Shown here: piece by piece, positions 57,834 to 64,000 of the stretch | How positions within the stretch are numbered: position 1 is the stretch's first letter | Layout: each line of letters starts with the position of its first letter | From: an uncultured Prevotellaceae bacterium | GTDB lineage: Bacteria; Bacteroidota; Bacteroidia; Bacteroidales; Muribaculaceae | DNA: 64,000 nucleotides | Assembly (NCBI GenBank): GCA_900318645.1 | Contig: ONLH01000032.1 | Span: 59,972 to 123,971, forward strand | Direction of reading: 5' to 3' | The notes under the pieces: generated by a model | Told to the model about the DNA's origin: nothing | The model's database searches: none | Seen by the model: the letters and a program-made list of their open reading frames with translations, nothing else | Program-made: the position numbers and the translations under genes

Positions 57834-58350
57834 ACTTAGCAGAAACACCAGTTTAAAATGTGGAAAAATCGTCTATGTTGACATGGACAATGTCCTGGTT
57901 GATTTCCAGAGCGGACTCAACCGTGTGCCCGAAGCAGTCAAGGCCAAGTATGCCGATGACGGCACGGGTAAACCCCATTATGACGAAATCCCGGGGATAT
58001 TCTCGCTGATGGACCCGATGCCGGGAGCTATCGAGGCCATGCAGGAACTGAACAAGTTCTTTGACCTCTACATTCTCTCTACAGCGCCATGGCTCAATCC
58101 GTCTGCTTGGTGCGACAAGTTAGAATGGGTGCAGCGTCACTTCGGCAAAGGTGAGAAATCTATCTTCTACAAGCGCCTCATCATTTCACACCACAAGGAT
58201 CTCAACTGCGGTGACTTCCTGATTGACGATCGGGAGAAAAACGGCGCCAAGGAGTTCATGGGCGAACTGATCCAATTTGGTTCGGCAAAGTTCCCTGACT
58301 GGCCTACTGTAGTAACGTATTTGTGTAACCATCAATACTTAAGCAAATGA
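57823..58350 (+). CDS. NT5C-like 5'(3')-nucleotidase, HAD family
   Basis: 175 residues. YVDMDNVLVDFQSGLNRVPE near residues 18-36 is the HAD motif I (D-x-D-x-V) of the NT5C deoxyribonucleotidase subgroup. DLYILSTAPWLNP is motif II, KRLIISHHKDL supplies the motif III lysine region, and DFLIDDREKNGAKEF is motif IV with Asp pairs. The family removes phosphate from (deoxy)nucleoside monophosphates in the cytoplasm. It has the repeated leader upstream and overlaps the next gene by 4 bases. A role in nucleotide depletion or salvage is inference. Confidence 0.82.
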   Translation: MGFKLSRNTSLKCGKIVYVDMDNVLVDFQSGLNRVPEAVKAKYADDGTGKPHYDEIPGIFSLMDPMPGAIEAMQELNKFFDLYILSTAPWLNPSAWCDKLEWVQRHFGKGEKSIFYKRLIISHHKDLNCGDFLIDDREKNGAKEFMGELIQFGSAKFPDWPTVVTYLCNHQYLSK

Positions 58351-58724
58351 AAACACTAGATTCAGAGACACAGAAGCTGCAACTTGAGGCATCCTGCGAG
58401 CACAGCAAAGATGCTGAAATTACCGAATGTCCCGAATTTGCTACATACCGTATCGCTGGTGATGAAGTGCCTGTCGTGAAACTTCTACTCATGGAAATTT
58501 ACACAAGATGCGGCGAGCACTCAGGACCATTCATGTATCTGCCTCTTGAAATCGTGATGAAGGCACTCGTTGGCTCTGACGCCTATGTTGGTTACATCCA
58601 GTCCATCAGCGAGGGCGAGCCCTGTGAAATCTCAGTCGAATTCTACGAGGCCCACCCCGACTGCCTGAAATATGTCCTGCTCCAAGTATTTCCCAACCTG
58701 ACGATTGAAATAATAGATCAATAG
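58347..58724 (+). CDS. Protein of unknown function
   Basis: 125 residues. An acidic N-terminal part (MKTLDSETQKLQLEASCEHS) precedes a likely alpha/beta domain (VVKLLLMEIYTRCGEHSGPF, LPLEIVMKALVGSDAYVGYI, YVLLQVFPNLTIEIIDQ). It is coupled to the nucleotidase gene by a 4-base overlap and lies 3 bases before the sigma-like gene. No family is recognised. Confidence 0.6.
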   Translation: MKTLDSETQKLQLEASCEHSKDAEITECPEFATYRIAGDEVPVVKLLLMEIYTRCGEHSGPFMYLPLEIVMKALVGSDAYVGYIQSISEGEPCEISVEFYEAHPDCLKYVLLQVFPNLTIEIIDQ

Positions 58725-58727
58725 GAT

Positions 58728-59078
58728 ATGACGAACGAACAAATAGATGAATTACTGGCTGAAATTGGCCGAGCCCCATTGATAACAAGTGAGGAAGAAC
58801 GGGTGCTGCTCAAAGTCGTGAAGGAAAAAGGCCGTGACTGTGACGAGTTGAGACGTTTGGAACAAGCCAATATGCGCTTTGTGGTGAGTTTGGTCAGTCA
58901 ATACCAGCATCGTGGACTAACACTTGAAGAATTAATCGAAGCCGGAAAGACCAGCTTGAGAAATTCCGCAATGGACTATGACTTAGACTCCGACTGCAAA
59001 TTCATCACCTATGCTGTCACCCAGATGCGCCAAAGCCTGGAGGCATTAATCACTCTAAAATGTACAAAAGATGAGTAA
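58728..59078 (+). CDS. Truncated sigma-70-like protein (regions 1.2-2 only)
   Basis: 116 residues. IDELLAEIGRAPLITSEEER is sigma region 1.2. RLEQANMRFVVSLVSQYQHR, then GLTLEELIEAGKTSLRNSAM and CKFITYAVTQMRQSLEALI correspond to regions 2.1-2.4 of RpoD-type factors. Regions 3 and 4, needed for -35 recognition, are absent, and the frame stops cleanly with its own terminator. It could bind RNA polymerase core or -10 DNA, or act as a competitor of the main sigma factor. A degenerate copy is at 63045-63296. Whether it is functional is unknown. Confidence 0.75.
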   Translation: MTNEQIDELLAEIGRAPLITSEEERVLLKVVKEKGRDCDELRRLEQANMRFVVSLVSQYQHRGLTLEELIEAGKTSLRNSAMDYDLDSDCKFITYAVTQMRQSLEALITLKCTKDE

Positions 59079-59088
59079 AATGGTATTA

Positions 59089-59123
59089 AAAATAAGTCAC
59101 TGATTTTCAGTGACTTATTTTTT
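59089..59123 (+). terminator. Rho-independent terminator after the sigma-like gene
   Basis: AAATAAGTCACTG and CAGTGACTTATTT form a perfect 13-bp stem with a 4-base loop, followed by TTTTG. It lies 11 bases past the stop. A mutated version of the hairpin occurs near 63326-63350 in the duplicated segment. Confidence 0.9.
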
Positions 59124-59310
59124 GTGGCTAGAGGTTTTGTCGATTGATATCACTTACTAACCATGTGATAGTATAAACTAATGAAAATATTTGGTTATCA
59201 ATACAATTGCAGAATGATGATTAATTTGTCATATCGCCCGATTAGTATGTTATATCCCAAAAGGGGGAGGATCAGCCCGATTCCCCCCCCTCTATAATGA
59301 TTCTCAATAA
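59124..59310. repeat. Duplicated non-coding segment, copy 1
   Basis: After the terminator, CATGTGATAGTATAAACTAA, then TATGTTATATCCCAAAAG and GCCCGATTCCCCC match 63398-63530 in order and orientation. Together with the sigma-like gene, the duplicated block spans about 58728-59300 and 63040-63530, flanking porU. Confidence 0.75.
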
Positions 59311-59416
59311 GTGACAGCTACTTGAACAAATCATTCATGGTCAGCGTTGTTCGTGGAAAACTCGGCTTCGCTGTACTCTGCAATAAAGTGACGAACCGTA
59401 TAGTTTATCACAACAC

Positions 59417-62400
59417 TCAATTGGCTGGTACAGCGAGCTTTTGGGCTCTTGTCGCCATTTGCACGCCATCGGCTGTGATCGTAGCACGGTAGATGTAAAT
59501 GCCGCCAGGCACACGCATGCCGCCGTTGCCCTGCATATTCCATGTTACAGGTGTGACAGTAAACATGTCACTGCCACCAGACTGTCCACTCTGCCATACG
59601 CAGCGTCCCATCAGGTCATAGACCTCGATGGCCACGCTCACCTCGGCACCCAGATGATGTCGCACATAGAAAGTCATATCCAAGCCGTCAAACGTGCAGT
59701 AGATATTGAGGTTCTCGGGGGCGGTGATCTCGGGTACTGCGCCAGTGGTGACGTTAAAGGTAATGGTCTTCTCGCTCACGTTGTTGTGCGCGTCCCACAC
59801 GCTCAAGGTCAGGGAGTGCATGCCCTCGGGCAGGTCGTTCAACTGGTAACTTATGCTCCCTAGCGTTCCATGTTGGGCAGATAAGGGGGTATAGTAATTT
59901 ACCAAGTCATTGTAAATGGCATTGCCGTCGAGCGTGAGGGCCATGCTGTGCTCACGGCCTGCTGGCGAGAGATTCACCCCGGTCTCATCGGCAACAGTCG
60001 CTAGCAGCATCGGCGACGGGTTGACGTTGCTGCCGTCAATGAAGGTTTCGTCATTCAGGACCATCGTGATGATGTCGGGACCGATGGTGTCAGTCTTCTC
60101 ATCCCCAAAGATAAAGAAATCGCTGCTGGAACCCCTTGCCTCCAGCGTGTCACGACTATCGTAGGCGTACAGGTTAATCAGCGCTGGGCGATGATTGTTA
60201 TACTCGTCGCTGACTGTGTCAGGGATAATGACATGGACTGTGAACTCGCCGTTCACAATGGTATCTGAATTAAAGGTGAGGCGGTTGGACCAATTATCAT
60301 AGGTGACCTCTACACCACTGGGGCCATAGCCGTTGGTGGTCACCGACTGTTCAGGGCCGAACAGCGTCGAGACCACAACCCCATTGAAATCGGTAGCTAC
60401 TTTACCATCCAGTCCGATAATCTTGCCGCCAAACTCTACAGACTCATGTGCCACAAACACTAACGGTTCATAGTTCTCATTGTCAACTGCTTGGCCGTTG
60501 ATGGTCTCGATGCGAGCCGTCAGAGGGGCGTATGCCAGCCTCATGGCTGGGTCACCGAACACAAAGAAGCGGCGGTTATTGTCATTTATAGATAGGACAT
60601 CGTTCTTGGCCATTTTGATGATATCTCCGATGCGCGTTGGGCGTCCACTCTCATCACCCGCAAAGATGTGGCTCGCTACAGCCTGGTCCAACCGGCCATT
60701 TTCGTAAAGATAGGTTATCCTGGCGGGACAGATGGCTGCTATGACGCCTCCGTTGGGGTTAATGAACATGTGCTCGCCGCTTGCTATCGAATCATTGTCA
60801 AAGCGGCAGAAGTCGGCAGTAGAGGCATATAGAACAGGCAGATGACTGTAATTCAACAGACTGTCAACATCTGATGGTGTCAACAACTCCTCGTTGGTCC
60901 ACTTCTGTGTATTGGAGCGCCCGATGTAGTTCCACCACAGGGTGCCCTCGTTCAACGTGTTGAACATCTTGGCTCTTGCTTCGGGATAGGTACGCCTCCC
61001 ATTCTCGTTCACGGCGTCAAAGGCATCGATGTACACATAGTCGTAAAGCAGGTTTTCGCCGCCATGGGTGCGGATGGTGTTGATCATGCCATTGGATTGC
61101 TCCATGTGTATACCGTTGTCCTCGTCGTCGGCGACAAACATAATCCGGTTCTTCCAGATGCCGTAGTCGGGCTTGGTGATGTAGTTCTTAAGTTTGTCCA
61201 CCACCATGCGCGCTTCGTCCTCGCTCCTGAACACCATGCGTCCCACAGCGATATTCATCTTATCATTAGAATCGATGCCGCTGCCATCGTCCAGCACTGC
61301 AAAGTAGTCGTCGGTGGTGATGGAGCCTTCATCGCTGAAACTCGTCTCGCTCTGCCATGTGATCAGCTTGGGGTAGTCCATGGAACTGGCATCAGTGTCT
61401 ATCAAGCGGTTGTCGTAGCTGCCGCCGCCAAACAACAGCAGGTACTGCAGCCGGTGGCCGTGTTGGCTCTCGCTACGGTCATAGAACATCTTGCATAGCC
61501 GGCGATAGGCCATTGCATCCGGGGTGCCGCTGGAGAACTCGTTGAACACCTGCTCTTGGTCCAGAACCAACACGTTGAAGTGGTCATATCGTTCGTGCAA
61601 CGCTGCCACCCGCTGCGCTTGATCCAGATAGGCAGCAGGAGTGAGGATGATCATGTCGGGCGTTTCCTGGGCATGGATGTCCTGATTGGAAACTTCGCCC
61701 ACCAGTTCAGGATGGGAATAGGCGGTCGACGACTCATCAAAGGCGATGAACTCGCGGCGCCCGCTCGTGCTGGGACTGAACGCGGCAATGCCGTCGGTCG
61801 TGGTTATGTTCTGTTGCACCGGGGCAGAGGGAACGGTGATGTCCCACACTCTGACGGGTCCCACACAACCCGTCAGCTGGTAAGTGGTGTCGCGGCTCGC
61901 CTTGTCCAAGCCGAATGCCAAGCAACCGTTTCTCATTGCCAAGCTGCGCTCATAGTTGACGGTGATGAAGTCTAGACGCGCCTCATGCACCGTACCCGGG
62001 CAGGAAAAATCAACCTTAAACCAAAGTTGATCGGTTCCATCAAGAGTGAACTGCTTGACCGATTTTGCCAGCTCGTAATGTCTATAACTCAGATTATAGC
62101 AAACGTTGATAATATCGGCATTGGTCTGTGCAAGCTGGGTGCCGTTGTACCAGTAGGTCAGGGTACTCTTAGCGTCTGTCGTCTTGGCGGCAAATACGGG
62201 ATAGACACTGACCATGGAGCCGTCTACCAGCCCGTTCAGGTCAAACTGGAATGTCTGACTGTGGTTGGAGATGAAACTCTCGCCCAAGTAGTTACGTCCC
62301 GTATGACCTGGGTTGATGATATCCTGCTCATGGTAGAGGCGTTCGATGTAGGTGCTCTTTAACGGGCCTGTGGGGTTGTTGTCGGCCAGGGTAATGTCAA

Positions 62401-62845
62401 TATCGTTGTAACGGGCACTGTTGGTGACCAGATAACAACCCGTGTTAGCATAGGGGTGCTGCACCTGTACGTAAGGAATGTTATTGTTCAGTCGTCGCCA
62501 GGTCGTAGGTCCTTGAGCGTAAAACAGGATGCGGTCGCCAGCGCGCACAATTGGCACCTGTGGCAGGTCGTCGGAGTAGTTGTCGCTTAGCATCACCTCG
62601 CTCAGCGGCGCACCGCCGTAACCGAATACATGGATCTGCGACAGGTCGGAGCCCAAGCCCCAGTTACTGACGTCGGCAGCGGTAATCTGGCAAATGCCGC
62701 TCTCCTGAACAGCGATCTTGACCCATTGGCCCTCAGCAAGCTTGCTGGAAGGCGCATAGTAATGCTTGTCCAATGCCTCAGCACTGTCGGCGGTAATCGC
62801 CAGCACAGCAAGACACACAACCAAACGAATGAAATATTTAACCAT
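59417..62845 (-). CDS. porU: PorU-like type IX secretion system C25-family protein
   Basis: 1142 residues. Signal peptide (MVKYFIRLVVCLAVLAITAD), an N-terminal beta region (about 25-380), then a gingipain-like C25 domain (about 400-770: MIILTPAAYLDQAQRVAALH, RLQYLLLFGGGSYDNRLI, AVGRMVFRSEDEARMVVDKL). Ig-like and a C-terminal sorting-like domain end in RVPGGIYIYRATITADGV. PorU is the sortase that cleaves the C-terminal signal of T9SS cargo and attaches it to lipopolysaccharide. Oddly, the usual GH dyad position reads NYIGRSNTQKW (R643), and the nucleophile region reads STADFCRFDND (A677, C680). The minus-strand TAAAATTG at 62854-62861 may be its -7 box. No other T9SS genes are here. Confidence 0.87.
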   Translation of the reverse strand: MVKYFIRLVVCLAVLAITADSAEALDKHYYAPSSKLAEGQWVKIAVQESGICQITAADVSNWGLGSDLSQIHVFGYGGAPLSEVMLSDNYSDDLPQVPIVRAGDRILFYAQGPTTWRRLNNNIPYVQVQHPYANTGCYLVTNSARYNDIDITLADNNPTGPLKSTYIERLYHEQDIINPGHTGRNYLGESFISNHSQTFQFDLNGLVDGSMVSVYPVFAAKTTDAKSTLTYWYNGTQLAQTNADIINVCYNLSYRHYELAKSVKQFTLDGTDQLWFKVDFSCPGTVHEARLDFITVNYERSLAMRNGCLAFGLDKASRDTTYQLTGCVGPVRVWDITVPSAPVQQNITTTDGIAAFSPSTSGRREFIAFDESSTAYSHPELVGEVSNQDIHAQETPDMIILTPAAYLDQAQRVAALHERYDHFNVLVLDQEQVFNEFSSGTPDAMAYRRLCKMFYDRSESQHGHRLQYLLLFGGGSYDNRLIDTDASSMDYPKLITWQSETSFSDEGSITTDDYFAVLDDGSGIDSNDKMNIAVGRMVFRSEDEARMVVDKLKNYITKPDYGIWKNRIMFVADDEDNGIHMEQSNGMINTIRTHGGENLLYDYVYIDAFDAVNENGRRTYPEARAKMFNTLNEGTLWWNYIGRSNTQKWTNEELLTPSDVDSLLNYSHLPVLYASTADFCRFDNDSIASGEHMFINPNGGVIAAICPARITYLYENGRLDQAVASHIFAGDESGRPTRIGDIIKMAKNDVLSINDNNRRFFVFGDPAMRLAYAPLTARIETINGQAVDNENYEPLVFVAHESVEFGGKIIGLDGKVATDFNGVVVSTLFGPEQSVTTNGYGPSGVEVTYDNWSNRLTFNSDTIVNGEFTVHVIIPDTVSDEYNNHRPALINLYAYDSRDTLEARGSSSDFFIFGDEKTDTIGPDIITMVLNDETFIDGSNVNPSPMLLATVADETGVNLSPAGREHSMALTLDGNAIYNDLVNYYTPLSAQHGTLGSISYQLNDLPEGMHSLTLSVWDAHNNVSEKTITFNVTTGAVPEITAPENLNIYCTFDGLDMTFYVRHHLGAEVSVAIEVYDLMGRCVWQSGQSGGSDMFTVTPVTWNMQGNGGMRVPGGIYIYRATITADGVQMATRAQKLAVPAN

Positions 62846-62861
62846 TGTTATCGCAATTTTA

Positions 62862-63044
62862 GAAGTTTGACCTCATGTGAACTACTCCAGGAAAAACATG
62901 TTTTACTATTAGAGTAAATGTAGTAGTCCTTAATACTTGTGGCAAATGTAAGTGCAACGATTGAAACTACCAACTATTTGGGCGACAATTCTCGGAAATG
63001 TCCATATTTTCTCTTAAAATTGTCTAATTATTTTACAGTTCCAG
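62862..63044. other. Gap upstream of porU without gene
   Basis: About 180 bases, AT-rich. A frame runs through it but joins the sigma-like pseudogene without its own support. I see nothing else in it. Confidence 0.5.
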
Positions 63045-63296
63045 ATGAGACAAACGAACAAATGGATGAATTCCTGGCTGAAATTTGCCGAGCACCACTG
63101 ATAATGTGTGAGAAAGAGTAGCTGCTGCTCAAAGCAGTGAAAGAGAAAGGCGCCGACTGCGACGAGGTAAAGCAATTCGAGCAAGCCAATATGCGCTTCC
63201 AGGCGAGTCTGGCCGTGCAACACCAGCATCGATGACTGTCGCTTGAAGAACTGATAGAAACAGGTACGAACAGATAGTCAGAAATGCAACCAAAAA
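63045..63296 (+). pseudogene. Degenerate copy of the sigma-like gene
   Basis: The reading frame follows the gene at 58728 closely: TNEQMDEFLAEICRAPLIMC, then EKE and an in-frame TAG (63119-63121). It continues LLLKAVKEKGADCDEVKQFE, QANMRFQASLAVQHQHR, TGA (about 63233-63235), LSLEELIETG and another TAG. Two or more stops and loss of the region 2.4 end show it is broken. It lies upstream of and divergent from porU. Confidence 0.8.
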
Positions 63297-63325
63297 CCAT
63301 GAAAACCCCGCCAATAACAACTATA

Positions 63326-63530
63326 AGCCACTGAATTACAGTGACTTATGATCGTTACTGGCGGAGCTGGAGGTTTTCTCAAATGATATTACATGCAAAT
63401 CATGTGATAGTATAAACTAATGAAACTATTTGATTGTCAGCTAGTTATATAATGATGATGAATTTGTCGTATCACCCGATTAGCATGTTATATCCCAAAA
63501 CGGGGGAATACAAAACGGCCCGATTCCCCC
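63326..63530. repeat. Duplicated non-coding segment, copy 2
   Basis: TAAGCCACTGAATTACAGTG is a decayed version of the terminator at 59089-59123. It is followed by CATGTGATAGTATAAACTAA, TTATATCCCAAAACGGGGG and GCCCGATTCCCCC, matching copy 1 in order. Confidence 0.75.
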
Positions 63531-63567
63531 TTTGATATCTATCGTAATGCAATAGAAATAGGCCAAT

Positions 63568-64000
63568 TTATATGCTACTTAACGAGTCAATAAGAGTAGT
63601 AGCAACCTCAGAATGGCGGAAAGTGATTATATTGTCATCTTGCTTGTAGAAGCCAAGGGGGTTAACGTTGCCATACCATAGACGGGAGCGGTCGATGATG
63701 GTGGTTGAGAATGATAGGCTCTCATTAATGATGACTCTTATTCCGTGCGTTGCCAAGTGTTCGGTATGCTCGTTCTTCTCTCTGGTCGCTACTGCAATCT
63801 TGATGCCTTTGGGAATGAGGTCAGCAAGTCGTGTAGCGACTAATGAACGGTGGCTAAACTTTACTTTGGGACAAATGATTATGATGGAACTTTTGGCTGA
63901 ACCAAGAGATGAAATGTAACGAGTTAGGAAATTGGAGCCATTGAAAATCTGGTTTTCTGGTTCTTGAACATCGGCGAATAGGCCATCTGGCATGAGCGAG
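63568..64000 (-). CDS. PLD-like domain protein, C-terminal part (runs off window)
   Basis: The frame is open to the right edge, so only the last 143 or so codons are visible. The segment has FLTRYISSLGSAKSSIIIIC, IKIAVATREKNEHTEHLATH, and FSTTIIDRSRLWYGNVNPLG, then a DDNIITFRHSEVATTLIDSL end. This is the second half of a phospholipase-D-like fold as found at the C-terminus of some helicases. The usual H-x-K before the D is replaced (FSTTIID), so the visible half-site may be inactive. The N-terminal domain, and thus the full function, is outside the window. Confidence 0.7.
   Translation of the reverse strand, partial: SLMPDGLFADVQEPENQIFNGSNFLTRYISSLGSAKSSIIIICPKVKFSHRSLVATRLADLIPKGIKIAVATREKNEHTEHLATHGIRVIINESLSFSTTIIDRSRLWYGNVNPLGFYKQDDNIITFRHSEVATTLIDSLSSI

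Noticed and set aside
62939-63121. 60-codon plus-strand gene upstream of porU
   Set aside because: Its second half is the decayed sigma-like copy and it ends at the first pseudogene stop; the first half shows no coding pattern.
1-64000. tRNA, rRNA, complete insertion sequence or integrase
   Set aside because: Reading both strands I found no cloverleaf-like tRNA with CCA-type end, no rRNA segments and no transposase or integrase motif; subtle cases could be missed without a search tool.

Overview
The window looks like a chromosome segment of a gut- or rumen-type Bacteroidales (Prevotella/Muribaculaceae-like); that is inference from features, not a database match. Supporting features are TAnnTTTG-type -7 promoter elements with weak or no Shine-Dalgarno sites, many MKK-type signal peptides and lipoproteins, a BACON-domain lipoprotein, a BspA-type leucine-rich repeat protein, TonB-dependent receptors, and a PorU-like type IX secretion protein.

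Region 1 (1-7.4 kb, mostly minus strand): small secreted proteins and lipoproteins, a TPR protein, and an operon with a membrane RyR-domain protein, an ECF-type sigma factor, and a protein combining an anti-sigma-like N-terminus, a papain/C39-like fold, a RyR domain and a zinc ribbon. Five transcripts here, including the sigma operon, share a two-part motif TGATAGAT-N12-(G/C)TGYCTYTAYYC with identical spacing. This looks like the promoter of the encoded sigma factor, so I propose an autoregulated envelope regulon.

Region 2 (7.4-21.5 kb, plus strand): a run of paralogous secreted TPR proteins, two of them split by -1 frameshifts at the same place. They are followed by a TIR membrane protein, a macro-like protein, a Cys-rich zinc protein, a caspase-like His/Cys protein, a PP2C phosphatase, an archaemetzincin-like lipoprotein, a coiled-coil secreted protein and a DUF3298-type protein. 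It resembles a signalling or conflict cluster.

Region 3 (21.6-44.7 kb): a nearly complete anaerobic cobalamin (B12) cluster. One plus-strand operon is cbiA-ATR-cbiP-cobD-cbiB. A converging minus-strand operon is cobS-cobC-cobU-cobT. btuF-btuC run on the plus strand, and the corrin-ring operon cbiHC-cbiET-cbiGF-cbiJD runs on the minus strand. A B12-riboswitch operon carries TonB receptor, lipoprotein CbiK and a second TonB receptor. cbiL and btuD are not in the window. Several spacers are built from short repeats and palindromes.

Region 4 (44.8-53.7 kb): an ABC-type ATPase, a small membrane protein on the minus strand, then a tight four-gene plus-strand run. It encodes a Cas4-like/DEDD nuclease (DUF2779), a DUF6361-like protein, a PLD-like protein and a large SF2 helicase, and is a candidate anti-mobile-element system.

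Region 5 (53.7-64 kb): an accessory cassette of small proteins, a BspA-like protein, an AAA+ ATPase, a 5'-nucleotidase-like protein and a truncated sigma-70-like protein, with repeated promoters and a repeated 40-nt leader that can encode a short peptide. It is followed by porU (minus), flanked by a direct duplication whose second copy holds a sigma-like pseudogene, and finally a partial PLD-like gene at the window edge.
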